DNA from: Anaerolineaceae bacterium
GTDB taxonomy: Bacteria; Chloroflexota; Anaerolineae; Anaerolineales; Anaerolineaceae
Assembly (NCBI GenBank): GCA_016841525.1
Contig: JAENYZ010000003.1
Location: forward strand, 310,001-374,000
DNA length: 64,000 nt
Direction: 5' to 3'
In this document: piece by piece, positions 17,132-25,770 of the stretch
How the letters are laid out: each line of letters starts with the position of its first letter
Position numbering within the stretch: position 1 is the stretch's first letter
Notes under the pieces: model-generated
Databases searched by the model: none
Told to the model about the DNA's origin: nothing
Seen by the model: the letters and a program-made list of their open reading frames with translations, nothing else
Translations under genes and position numbers: made by a program

Positions 17132-17159
17132 TTGCATTAAAAATCTTAAAGGTTATAAT
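17132..17159 (+). promoter_or_regulatory. Promoter of the C39-TPR gene, predicted leaderless
   Basis: TTGCAT (17132-17137), 16-nt spacer, TATAAT (17154-17159). Only 6 nt separate the -10 box from the ATG, so the predicted first transcribed base is the A of the start codon. Confidence 0.65.
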
Positions 17160-17165
17160 CCGTTT

Positions 17166-18476
17166 ATGCCTAAAAAGAAACTGAACAAGATCTTGATGAT
17201 CTTTTTAATCGCTTTCGGTGCATTCGCGCTGATGCTTGCGATTTATTTCCTGCCGCCTGTACACGACCGTTTATCCTGGCGGATAGCAAATTTACGTTCC
17301 AGTATTTTCTATTATTTCAACCCGCCGGACGAAGTGGCATTTTCACCAGCGCAGCAGGCTGAGATGGAAGCCATTGTTCGCCAGACGGAAACAGCCATGG
17401 CGCCAACGCCGACTTCAACGCTTGAACCGAGTATCACGCCCACTAACTTTATCAGCCCAACGCCGACTCAAACCCCGTCTCCAACTGCGACGCCTACACC
17501 GCTTCCTGATTCGGTTCGCCTGGAAGGGGTGGTGCATGAATACCAGAAGTTCAACAACTGCGGCCCTGCCAACCTGTCGATGGCCCTTTCTTATTGGGGT
17601 TGGGAGGGTGACCAGCGGGATACTGCTGCCTGGCTCAAGCCCATGCAGGAAGACCGCAATGTGATGCCCTATGAGATGGCAGATTATGTTCGGACGCAAA
17701 CGAGTTTTGGCGTTGTTGTTCGCTCTGGCGGCGATTTAGAAATCGTTAAGCGATTCGTCGCGGCTGGCTTTCCGGTAATTCTTGAGAAGGGGTTTGAAGA
17801 AGAAGTCGAGCAAAAAGCCTGGATGGGTCATTATGGATTGATTACTGCATATGATGAGGAAAAAGAGACCTTTTTAATTCAGGACTCCTACGTCGGGGAA
17901 AATTACAGCAACCCCTATGAAAAGGTAGAACGTCATTGGCGAGCCTTTAATTATCTTTACATGGTAATTTACCCACCTGAATGGGAACAAGAAGTATTTA
18001 ATATCCTGGGTCCGCACCTGGATGAAACCTACAATTACCAGCATGCTGCTCAAAAGGCGGTCGAAGAAACCTATCAACTTTCAGGGCGGGAATTGTTCTT
18101 TGCGTGGTTCAATTACGGCACCAGTTTGATGAATTTGGGGGATTATTACGGCTCAGCGAAGGCATATGACCAGGCATATGAGGTCTATGCCGACCTTTTG
18201 CCCAAACCATGGCGGATTACCTGGTATCAGACCGGCCCCTACTTTGCCTATTACTACACTGGACGCTACCAGGACGTCATTGATTTGGCCGATATCACCA
18301 TCAGCTATGTTTCCAACCAGCCTGCCATTGAGGAAAGCTGGGTATGGCGAGGGCGTGCGAAGGTTGCCCTGGGTGACATTGAAGGTGGGATTGAGGATTT
18401 TCGCGAAGCACTAAAGTGGCACCCTGATTGGTGGGTGGCTGAGGCAGAACTGCAGAGTTTGGGTGTAACACCATAG
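17166..18476 (+). CDS. Membrane-anchored C39-like cysteine peptidase domain protein with TPR repeats
   Basis: 436 residues. N-terminal membrane helix (about 8-31), a Thr/Pro-rich spacer (residues 80-115), a C39-type papain-fold domain (about 122-265), then tetratricopeptide-like helices (about 285-430). Candidate catalytic residues are Cys132 (NNCGPANLSMAL), His222 (MGHYGLITAYD) and Asp240 (IQDSY), so the triad looks intact. Some relatives process leader peptides, others cleave wall or host proteins; the target here is unknown. No Shine-Dalgarno sequence; probably leaderless. Confidence 0.75.
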   Translation: MPKKKLNKILMIFLIAFGAFALMLAIYFLPPVHDRLSWRIANLRSSIFYYFNPPDEVAFSPAQQAEMEAIVRQTETAMAPTPTSTLEPSITPTNFISPTPTQTPSPTATPTPLPDSVRLEGVVHEYQKFNNCGPANLSMALSYWGWEGDQRDTAAWLKPMQEDRNVMPYEMADYVRTQTSFGVVVRSGGDLEIVKRFVAAGFPVILEKGFEEEVEQKAWMGHYGLITAYDEEKETFLIQDSYVGENYSNPYEKVERHWRAFNYLYMVIYPPEWEQEVFNILGPHLDETYNYQHAAQKAVEETYQLSGRELFFAWFNYGTSLMNLGDYYGSAKAYDQAYEVYADLLPKPWRITWYQTGPYFAYYYTGRYQDVIDLADITISYVSNQPAIEESWVWRGRAKVALGDIEGGIEDFREALKWHPDWWVAEAELQSLGVTP

Positions 18477-18521
18477 TTCTAGGTATTGATTAATCACAAG
18501 CTTTTCATTTATACTATCGCT

Positions 18522-18855
18522 TGTAGGGTGGGTTGGATGAAATGATTTGGTTTATTTTGGAGCTTTAGGAATGTAGTTGTGTTTAGGAATACAAACGAAC
18601 CGGATGACCAACCCACCATTTTTTAATTCCCGAAGCGTTTGTGGTTGTTGGTGGGTTGTCACGGATTATTTGTATGGCAGTTGTGCGGGTGGAATACCAA
18701 GGATGTTACTTATGAATCTGATTATCCCAACCCACCCTACGAAAGATTTGTTTGTGATTGTTGGTGGGTTGTCACGGATTATTTGTAAGGCGGTTGTGCG
18801 GGGGACATATCATGGATGTTATTGAGAAGATGATTAACCCAATCCACCCTTCAAA
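18522..18855 (+). repeat. Cluster of three palindromic GGTGGGTTG repeats
   Basis: Three units of about 100 bp lie in tandem. Each begins with GGTGGGTTG (18522, about 18648 and 18763) and ends with the complement CCAACCCACC (about 18608-18618, 18727-18737) or a near match (18838-18850), so each is an inverted-repeat unit. Units two and three are close direct copies with a 113-bp period; they share GTTGTCACGGATTATTTGTA and similar 3' halves. This kind of GTAGGGTGGGTT repeat is a common bacterial intergenic element. It fills most of the gap 18477-18999. No gene inside. Confidence 0.75.
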
Positions 18856-18921
18856 ATGTGCATTTTCGTCAGGTGCGAGGGGATTATAATCCGTAGATAC
18901 CCCCAATTCTTTGCTTGTTAT

Positions 18922-18950
18922 TTGCAAATCATAGAAAATATAAATATAAT
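18922..18950 (+). promoter_or_regulatory. Promoter of sodN
   Basis: TTGCAA (18922-18927), 17-nt spacer, TATAAT (18945-18950). Leader of about 43 nt to the ATG. Confidence 0.7.
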
Positions 18951-18999
18951 AATTAATATGAAGTATATCTAATTAATTGACCGAATTTGGAGGAAAAAT

Positions 19000-19503
19000 A
19001 TGTTACATAAAATTATAAAAGGTCTTGACCAACACGCTCAAATCGAATCCGTCGATGCCCACTGCGATATTCCCTGCGGCATTTACGACCCACATCACGC
19101 CCAGATTGGTGCGCTGACTGTGATCCGCATGGTGGATTTGATTGATCAGCATGTTAAAGAGCACGGAAAGATTGAAACAGCAGAATTCTTCAACAGCATG
19201 GCGCGCTATATCGCCGTCAAAGAGGAACATGCCGAATTAGTCAAACACGAAATCCGGGTTATTTGGGGTGACTTTATCAAAGAAAACCATACTGAGCAAT
19301 TCCCACAGCTCCACGGTCTGGTGCATAAAATCATGGCTTTAGGGTCAAAAGCACGCCAAACCGTTGATCGTGAAACAGCGATGCTCTTGCTGGATGCTGT
19401 CAATGAATTTGCGGAAATCTTCTGGCAAATCAAAGGGAAGGGGACCAAACGGGTCAAATCCCCCTATTCTGTCAGTGAAGATATGGTTGTCCCTGAACTC
19501 TAA
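19000..19503 (+). CDS. sodN: Nickel superoxide dismutase precursor
   Basis: 167 residues. A 20-residue leader precedes the nickel hook HCDIPCGIYD (residues 21-30). After the leader is removed the mature chain starts with His21, and His1, Cys2 and Cys6 (His21, Cys22, Cys26 here) bind nickel, as known for the Streptomyces enzyme. The rest is the four-helix bundle, which assembles into a hexamer. It converts superoxide to oxygen and hydrogen peroxide in the cytoplasm. Strong ribosome site (GGAGG, 6 nt before ATG) and promoter. The maturation protease gene follows after 4 bp. Confidence 0.95.
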   Translation: MLHKIIKGLDQHAQIESVDAHCDIPCGIYDPHHAQIGALTVIRMVDLIDQHVKEHGKIETAEFFNSMARYIAVKEEHAELVKHEIRVIWGDFIKENHTEQFPQLHGLVHKIMALGSKARQTVDRETAMLLLDAVNEFAEIFWQIKGKGTKRVKSPYSVSEDMVVPEL

Positions 19504-19507
19504 ATAA

Positions 19508-19804
19508 ATGTTTCGTCTGCTTAAGGTGCTCGGCCGCAGCCTCCATCCTGACTTTCAAGATGGCGACTATGTTTTAACGGCTAAAGCCCCTTTCCCTTCT
19601 GGTAAAATCAAGGCTGGCGATGTGATCGTTTTTCGCCAGCCAGTTCACGGTTTCTTGATCAAACGCGTCTCCAGGGTTCTTGATGCTGGGCAGACCTTTG
19701 AAGTCAGGGGTACCCAGGTCGACAGCACAGACAGCAGGAATTTTGGACCGGTGCCTTTGTCACGTGTCTCGGGAAAAGTGATCTGGCATATACGGCAAAA
19801 ATAA
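19508..19804 (+). CDS. sodX: Nickel-type superoxide dismutase maturation protease
   Basis: 98 residues of the S24/S26 signal-peptidase-like fold. The Ser-Lys dyad is Ser11 (GRSLHPDFQDGDYVL) and Lys52 (GFLIKRV). There is no membrane helix, as expected for a cytoplasmic protease. The tight coupling to sodN and the size match the NiSOD maturation protease family, which removes the SodN leader to expose the nickel-binding His. Confidence 0.92.
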   Translation: MFRLLKVLGRSLHPDFQDGDYVLTAKAPFPSGKIKAGDVIVFRQPVHGFLIKRVSRVLDAGQTFEVRGTQVDSTDSRNFGPVPLSRVSGKVIWHIRQK

Positions 19805-19828
19805 CTTTTAAAAGAGAGCCGGACCAGA

Positions 19829-20713
19829 TTGAAAGCAGATCTCCTATTACTCATAACGGCCGCCATTTGGGGCTTTGCCTTTGTCGCTCAGCGCATGGGC
19901 ATGGACTCCATGGGGCCGTTTACATTTAACGCCATTCGTTTCAGCCTGGGTGCGCTTATTCTGCTGCCCCTGTCCCTTATTCAAACCAGGCGCGGGAACC
20001 ATCACAGGCTGAAGTCTGTTTTCAAAAACTATCGTTGGCCTATTGTGGTAACAGGATTGATCTTGTTTGGCGGCGCATCCTTACAGCAGATTGGTTTGGT
20101 AGGTACGACGGCTGGAAAAGCCGGGTTTATCACCGGTCTTTATGTGATCCTGGTGCCGCTTTTGGCTTTGTTCTGGGGGAGTCAGACGCATATTGCGCAC
20201 TGGGCTGGGGCAGTTCTTGCTGTTGTGGGCTTGTATTTGCTCTCAGTCAAGACGGGTTTTCAATTGTCGCCTTATGACCTGGTGGTCTTTGCAGGTGCCT
20301 TTGTTTGGGCGGGGCATGTTCACCTGATTGACCGTTATTCCGATAAGGTTGGCCCCATACAACTTTCGATATTCCAATTCGCGATTTGCGGCGTTCTGAG
20401 CGCAATCGCCGCAGTTCTGTTTGAGAATGTCACTACCGTTGGCATTGCGGACGGACTCTGGCCGCTTCTCTATGGGGGCTTTTTATCTGTAGGGCTGGCT
20501 TATACGCTGCAGGTGGTGGCACAGAGAAAAGCAAACCCATCCCACGCGGTGATCATCCTCTCCCTGGAAGGCGCTTTTGCTGCGCTTGGCGGCTGGTTGG
20601 TTTTGAATGAAATACTCACCCCCCGTGACCTGCTGGGTTCCGTCCTGATTCTTGGGGGGATGTTAATTTCACAAATTTTAGGGAAGGCTAATAAACATAA
20701 CACAGTTCCCTGA
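19829..20713 (+). CDS. EamA/DMT-family membrane transporter
   Basis: 294 residues, about ten hydrophobic helices in two EamA repeats (each with the xWGxxF and P-x(7)-R type segments, for example IWGFAFVAQRMGMDSMGPF at the start). Drug/metabolite transporter superfamily, probably an exporter of amino acids or metabolites; substrate unknown. The start is TTG at 19829, since the first ATG would cut into helix 1. The ribosome site (GAGAG) is weak. 24 bp after sodX, so it may be co-transcribed with the sod genes. Confidence 0.8.
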   Translation: MKADLLLLITAAIWGFAFVAQRMGMDSMGPFTFNAIRFSLGALILLPLSLIQTRRGNHHRLKSVFKNYRWPIVVTGLILFGGASLQQIGLVGTTAGKAGFITGLYVILVPLLALFWGSQTHIAHWAGAVLAVVGLYLLSVKTGFQLSPYDLVVFAGAFVWAGHVHLIDRYSDKVGPIQLSIFQFAICGVLSAIAAVLFENVTTVGIADGLWPLLYGGFLSVGLAYTLQVVAQRKANPSHAVIILSLEGAFAALGGWLVLNEILTPRDLLGSVLILGGMLISQILGKANKHNTVP

Positions 20714-20954
20714 AATAATTTTTCCATGCTTCCGTATTATGAATGTCAATCCATAATTAATCTACACAAATTAACAGATTTATTGCTTATGAGAAATTCG
20801 AGATGACTTCCAAATTAAATTTTAATCCAATACAAAATTATAAATTTTATGGATAAATTTAAAAAATCTATTCTGAACGTAATATGTGTCATAAACTCCC
20901 CTTTGACTTGCAACGTTTATAAAAAAGACCCTTCCGTTATTATTAATTGACTTA

Positions 20955-22502
20955 TTACATACTATTAACGGGAGACAACATGTCCCTATATTCGGTAGGT
21001 GTCTTGTCAGTAATTTTTTTAAACACTTGACTAAAATACCGATAATCTGAAAAACCAGACTCTTGGGCAACCTCGTAAATTTTCATAGGGGTACTTGATA
21101 ATAATTGTTGTGCTTTCAATACCCGAATCTGGTTTTTATAATTTGTGAATGCTATTCCCATGTCCTTCTTAAACTTGTGGCTTAAGTAGGAGGAAGAGAC
21201 ATGTATTTGATCGGCTATCCAACCTAATGAAATATCAAAGGAAATGTAATCAATAGAAAGAATTATGGTTTTCAATATTAAATCATCAATTTCTATATAA
21301 TTCCTTTGAAAATACTCATGGATTACTTTGAAGTGATTGTCAACAGTTTCAAATTCATCTTCAATTGTCTGAAAATTGGTAGTAAAGATTCCAGGTTTAG
21401 GTCTTGAAATATTGTCAGGAATTCTAATTTGTACTGAACAACTCAATAATTCAAGTTTATTTCTGAAATAAACAGTAGATGAGATGTTCATACTTTCCTT
21501 GAGGGTATTTAGATATAAGGATTGTAAAATCTCTCTAAATGATGTATAAGATTTTTTTAACAAACTATTGCCTAATTTTGAAAGTATCATTGTTGAGTTT
21601 TCTGTCTCATGCACATTTTTTTTCCTGCTTAAGGATCCCGGTTTTATTAGACTAAGATCCTTAGCAAAATAGCCAAGTTTGTAAAATTTTCGAAAATCGG
21701 AATAATTTATCTTTAATTCATTTAAGTGAATGCCATTACTGAAGAAAAGAGAGAAATGTATTTTAGTTTCGTTTAGTAGAACTAATCTTACTTGATTTAA
21801 TAATTCTTCATAAATTATTTCAGAAGTTTTTTTAATTGTGTTTGGAATCTCATTCACCAAAATGCAAATTACACCATCCTGCATGAGTAAAACTTCACCT
21901 CCCTGGTACTCATGTAAAATGTTTCTAATTTTATTTAATGAATCAACTGATATTTTCTCTAATCTTTGAGCTGGTCTTGGCAATAACAAATTAATAACCG
22001 GAGTAAGTTTCCAAGAATAATTGTCCCGTAATTTGAAAAGTTTTTCAGTTGAAAAATCTCCATTTCCCAGCAATTTTGTTAGTGTGTTGAAATATTTTTC
22101 ATCTTGTTGTTGATTTGGTGGGTTTGATTGTTTTTGTATAAAGGCGAATGCATCATTCAATTTTTCTATGAAAATCGTATCATCGAAGTATGTTTTACTT
22201 AAAGTAGCTATAATTCGATGAATATTATCTAACCTTGATTCTCTTATTTCGCTTAATAGAATTACTACAAAATCCTTTGTAATTCCCTCCATCAATTCAA
22301 TATACTTTTCTATACCGATTATAGTTATTGAGATATCAATGATTATTATTTGAGGTTTAAATTTTTTAAACTGTTCTAAGCCCAGTGCGCTATTATATTC
22401 AACACCAATTAATTGAACATCCCCATATGTTGAAGCAATCAGTTGATGAATATGTTCACCAAAATGCAAGCTTTTTACGAGTATAAGAATTTTTGTTTTC
22501 AT
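20955..22502 (-). CDS. AraC-family regulator with a degenerate receiver-like N-terminus
   Basis: 515 residues. The C-terminal 100 residues are a typical AraC double helix-turn-helix (signature SGFSDYRYFSQVFKK, then TPTEYRD). Residues 1-125 resemble a response-regulator receiver with Asp56 in IIIIDISI, but the acidic pair near residue 10 is replaced by Lys-Ser and the conserved Lys is not evident, so phosphorylation is doubtful. The middle 270 residues are unrecognised. No histidine kinase is near. It is AT-rich like the catabolic genes that follow and faces away from them across a 732-bp gap, so it is the best candidate for their regulator. Confidence 0.8.
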   Translation of the reverse strand: MKTKILILVKSLHFGEHIHQLIASTYGDVQLIGVEYNSALGLEQFKKFKPQIIIIDISITIIGIEKYIELMEGITKDFVVILLSEIRESRLDNIHRIIATLSKTYFDDTIFIEKLNDAFAFIQKQSNPPNQQQDEKYFNTLTKLLGNGDFSTEKLFKLRDNYSWKLTPVINLLLPRPAQRLEKISVDSLNKIRNILHEYQGGEVLLMQDGVICILVNEIPNTIKKTSEIIYEELLNQVRLVLLNETKIHFSLFFSNGIHLNELKINYSDFRKFYKLGYFAKDLSLIKPGSLSRKKNVHETENSTMILSKLGNSLLKKSYTSFREILQSLYLNTLKESMNISSTVYFRNKLELLSCSVQIRIPDNISRPKPGIFTTNFQTIEDEFETVDNHFKVIHEYFQRNYIEIDDLILKTIILSIDYISFDISLGWIADQIHVSSSYLSHKFKKDMGIAFTNYKNQIRVLKAQQLLSSTPMKIYEVAQESGFSDYRYFSQVFKKITDKTPTEYRDMLSPVNSM

Positions 22503-23234
22503 TATTTAATTTCTATTAGTTTATGTATTACTACACACACAACGAGTAAGGGGAGACATTAAGTAATCTCAGTTGAATCTGCAACGGTTAAGATTACTAT
22601 ATGTGTAATGTATTACTTCTGAATCTGATTCCATAGACATTATACATCTTAAAATTTTATCTTTTTATTTCTTCAATGATCACTTTAAAGAGATTCGACG
22701 AATTTCCATCATTAAATAATTCAAAATCAACTAATTTATGGCATTTCAAATCTTACCTCACTAAAGTTAAAATTTTTATTTTATTATTTGTTGGGTGAAT
22801 GGAATGTGGGTATAGCATTAAATAAAACCATAAATCTAAAAATTTTTGATAGTTATATGATTTAGCCCTACAAAAAAAGATTCTCATAAAAAAAACAAAC
22901 AAAGATTTCAATGAGAACCAATCTGTATGTAATTTTTTCCATCAAACAAATATTTATAATGGATTTATCAATGGAATTTACCTAAAAACATTAAATTCAT
23001 GAATCACCCATATAAAGATATCACGACCAATTTGTAGTACTACGCCAATAATAACTTATACAATTCTCTGGAGGTGCTAAATATAACATAAAAAATTACA
23101 CAATTTACCATCAGGTTATATTGCGCTATTAAGACCAATCAGAAAGAATAGTTTGAGGCTGAAAAAACAGATTGGACCTTAATAAAAAGTCAAATCAGTT
23201 GAAGTTATGTAGAAATTAAAAATAAGGAGTTTTT
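22503..23234 (+). other. Long AT-rich intergenic region before the aquaglyceroporin gene
   Basis: 732 bp with no credible ORF. Most of it shows nothing I recognise. Near the 3' end an imperfect inverted repeat (TATTAAGACCAATCAG at 23127-23142; CAGATTGGACCTTAATA at 23168-23184) lies 50 bp before the gene. The left arm is preceded by GCGCTATT, related to sites at 25657-25704 and 33804-33821. A GGAGGTG at about 23072 has no start codon behind it. Confidence 0.4.
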
Positions 23235-24113
23235 ATGAACAGTTCATTAAAAAGACAACTTTTAGGTGAGTTTATTGGCTGTGTGTTTCTCACTGGATTA
23301 GGTCTTCAGGCATTGGCAATTGCAATAACTACGGGAGCTTTAGATTTCATTGGATCCTTAATCATTTTCGTCTTTGCCGTTTGCTTTGCTGTAATATATG
23401 TTGCCCCCTTATCTGGAGCTCACTTAAACCCAGCCATAACAATTTCATTGGCAGTATTTGCTGGTTTCCCGAAAAAGAGGATAATACCCTTCATAATTAT
23501 CCAGGTTGCTGGCTGCTTTGTTGGAGCATTAATAGTTTATTTCTTCTGGAGTGGTCCTATAAAAGCATATGAAGCAGCAAATGCCATAGTGAGAGGTGCT
23601 CCAGGGTCTGAAGTAACTGCAATGATCTTTGCTTGTTTTTCCCCGCATCCTTTTATTTCGCAGGCTTCTGGTTGGGGTACTTCTGTAGTGCCAACATGGA
23701 AAGCAATTTTAGTCGAAGTTTTGGGGACTGGCATGCTTGCTCTTTCAGTATTTAGTTTCAATGACCCCGATAATGATCTTGGCCCTAAGAAAGGTATGTT
23801 TGGGTTTATGATCGGCTTAGTGCTCTTGATTTACGTCGCTATAGCTGCACCATTAACCATGGGCGCAGTAAATCCTGCCAGGGATTTTGGACCTCGATTA
23901 GCAGCTTATCTGCTTGGATGGGGAGAGATAGTTCTTCCCGGTTTACCATCAGGCGCTGGCGGTCCATTCTATATATACTGGATTGGACCAATTATTGGAG
24001 CATTAGCTGGTGGTGCACTTTGGTTTAAAGTGATTAAACCGAATGTCATTAAAGAAAAGTTGGCAGCTGCACAATCGATTATTGAAACAGATGCCATCGA
24101 AGAAACAATTTAA
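23235..24113 (+). CDS. MIP-family channel, aquaglyceroporin type
   Basis: 292 residues with six predicted membrane helices and both pore motifs: HLNPAITISLAVF (first NPA) and GAVNPARDFGPRLAAYL (second NPA). Asp directly after NPAR is typical of glycerol facilitators rather than water channels, so it should pass small polyols. It has a long loop between the halves (about residues 115-150). Ribosome site AAGGAG, 5 nt before ATG. 43 bp before the dipeptidase and upstream of the RLP operon, which supports uptake of an uncharged polyol used by that operon. Confidence 0.88.
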   Translation: MNSSLKRQLLGEFIGCVFLTGLGLQALAIAITTGALDFIGSLIIFVFAVCFAVIYVAPLSGAHLNPAITISLAVFAGFPKKRIIPFIIIQVAGCFVGALIVYFFWSGPIKAYEAANAIVRGAPGSEVTAMIFACFSPHPFISQASGWGTSVVPTWKAILVEVLGTGMLALSVFSFNDPDNDLGPKKGMFGFMIGLVLLIYVAIAAPLTMGAVNPARDFGPRLAAYLLGWGEIVLPGLPSGAGGPFYIYWIGPIIGALAGGALWFKVIKPNVIKEKLAAAQSIIETDAIEETI

Positions 24114-24156
24114 AAAAACCAAAAAAAAATAGAAAACAAGTTAAAGGAGAAAAATC

Positions 24157-25626
24157 ATGAGTGGTGTATTAGAAGGACTTGAACCAAAAAAAGTAATGAA
24201 CTATTTTGAAGAAATTAGTAACACCCAGAGAGGTTCTGGATTTGAAAAGCCGATGAGCGATTATCTTGTGGCATTTGCTGAAGAGAGAGGCTTTGAAGTA
24301 TGGCAGGACGATGTTTATAACATTTGTATGAAAGCGCCTGGTACAGCTGGTGGCGAAAATGCAAAACCCGTTATTCTGCACGGCCACATGGATATGGTTT
24401 GGAATGTTGCAGATGGTGTGGAGCATGACTTTTTAAAGGACAAATTGGATCTATATATTGAAGATGGTTGGATCAAAGCTCGTGGGACAACATTGGGTGC
24501 TGATAATGGGATCGGTGTTGCATATATGCTTGCCCTAATGGATTCGCCAGATATACCCCATCCCCCATTGGAGTGTGTCATTACAGTTATGGAGGAATTA
24601 GGGAAAAAGGGTGCTGATGTTTATGACATGAGCCATTTGACCGGAAAAAGAATGATTGATTTTAACTGGATTGATGATAAACAACTTCTGGTTGGGTGTG
24701 CGGGCGATCTATCCGTAAAAATCACAGTTCCACCTAACTGGGAAAGTGCGCCTGCAGGGTTACTTCCGATGACTCTTAAGTTATCTAACATGAAAGGTGG
24801 CCACTGTGAATGGGATATCCACCTTGAGCGTGGAAATGCTATTGGTTTGATGGCAAGAGCCTTGAGTGAATTATCAGAAACAGTTGATTACCGTCTTGCA
24901 AGTTTTAATGGTGGCGTTCAGAATAATGTAATTCCAGCAGTGGCAGATGCTCAAATCTTAGTTGCCCCTGAAGCTCAGGAAAAAGTCACAGAGGTTGTTA
25001 ACCAACTTGCTGAAACTTATAAGAGTGAATTTGATGTTGCAGACCCCGACATACTTTTGACAGTTACGTCAGGTGGCAAGTATCCCGAAAATGTGTTCTC
25101 TGAATCTACCACAAAGAGTCTTTTGGGTTTGGTGTTTACACTTCCTAACAGTGTGACTACGAAAAACCTGAAGAATCCTGGATATACTGAATGCTCTCTC
25201 AATCTGGGCATTCTGCGAACAGAAGAAAGCCAAGTCTGGATGATCACGACAATTACAAGTGCTGTAACTTCTCGTAAACATGCTGTCAGAGATCAGATTT
25301 TCACCCTAGTAGATTTCGTGGGTAATGGAGCTAAAGCTGAGCAATTTGGTGTCGATGCGCCAGAATTTGCTCACAATCCCGAATCTGAACTGGCAAAAAT
25401 TGCTCAAAAAGCATACATTGAAAGCTGGGGAGAGCCGCCAAAATTGGAAAATAACTTCTGTAGTCTACAACTTGGGCTCTTTACTCAGGCGTTGGGTCTC
25501 GATTGTGTAGGTGTTGGCACATTGATTAATGATGTACATTCCCCAAAAGAAAGAATGAATGTTGAGTCAGTTGAAAAAGTTTGGAAGATGATTAAGAACT
25601 TCATGAAACACCTATGCGAAGAATAA
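24157..25626 (+). CDS. M20-family aminoacyl-histidine dipeptidase (PepD-like)
   Basis: 489 residues. Metal ligands of the M20 fold are visible: HGHMDMVW (about residues 75-82), LGADNGIGVAY (Asp ligand) and the catalytic Glu pair in VMEELGKKGA; a C-terminal NDVHSPKERMN His closes the site. The dimerisation insert lies between. Members split Xaa-His or other dipeptides in the cytoplasm. The Glu pair is preceded by Met, where PepD usually has Asp. Its link to the sugar-type genes around it is unclear; it could hydrolyse an amide- or peptide-linked substrate. Ribosome site AAAGGAG, 9 nt before ATG. Confidence 0.82.
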   Translation: MSGVLEGLEPKKVMNYFEEISNTQRGSGFEKPMSDYLVAFAEERGFEVWQDDVYNICMKAPGTAGGENAKPVILHGHMDMVWNVADGVEHDFLKDKLDLYIEDGWIKARGTTLGADNGIGVAYMLALMDSPDIPHPPLECVITVMEELGKKGADVYDMSHLTGKRMIDFNWIDDKQLLVGCAGDLSVKITVPPNWESAPAGLLPMTLKLSNMKGGHCEWDIHLERGNAIGLMARALSELSETVDYRLASFNGGVQNNVIPAVADAQILVAPEAQEKVTEVVNQLAETYKSEFDVADPDILLTVTSGGKYPENVFSESTTKSLLGLVFTLPNSVTTKNLKNPGYTECSLNLGILRTEESQVWMITTITSAVTSRKHAVRDQIFTLVDFVGNGAKAEQFGVDAPEFAHNPESELAKIAQKAYIESWGEPPKLENNFCSLQLGLFTQALGLDCVGVGTLINDVHSPKERMNVESVEKVWKMIKNFMKHLCEE

Positions 25627-25656
25627 CCATCATTACGTTAGTCGAGTAGCTTTTAT

Positions 25657-25704
25657 GTAATAGCGCGACTCAATAAATTGGTACACAATTGATCGCGCTA
25701 TTAC
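25657..25704 (+). promoter_or_regulatory. Long inverted repeat upstream of the RLP operon, candidate operator
   Basis: GTAATAGCGCGA (25657-25668) and its exact complement (25693-25704) flank TCAAT/ATTGA, giving a 17-bp interrupted palindrome. No T-run follows, so it is not a typical terminator. It lies 67 bp before the RLP start, in the 144-bp gap. Each half reads AATAGCGCGA followed by (C)TCAAT, which resembles the sequence at 33804-33821. Confidence 0.55.
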
Positions 25705-25770
25705 AATAATTAATTAAATTTCATCGACATAAAAAAATATTAAATCAAAATTAGCCGGTTGGAGGACAGA

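Noticed and set aside
18522-18855. CRISPR array
   Set aside because: Only three units, each a long palindrome of about 100 bp with no short repeat/spacer pattern and no cas genes.
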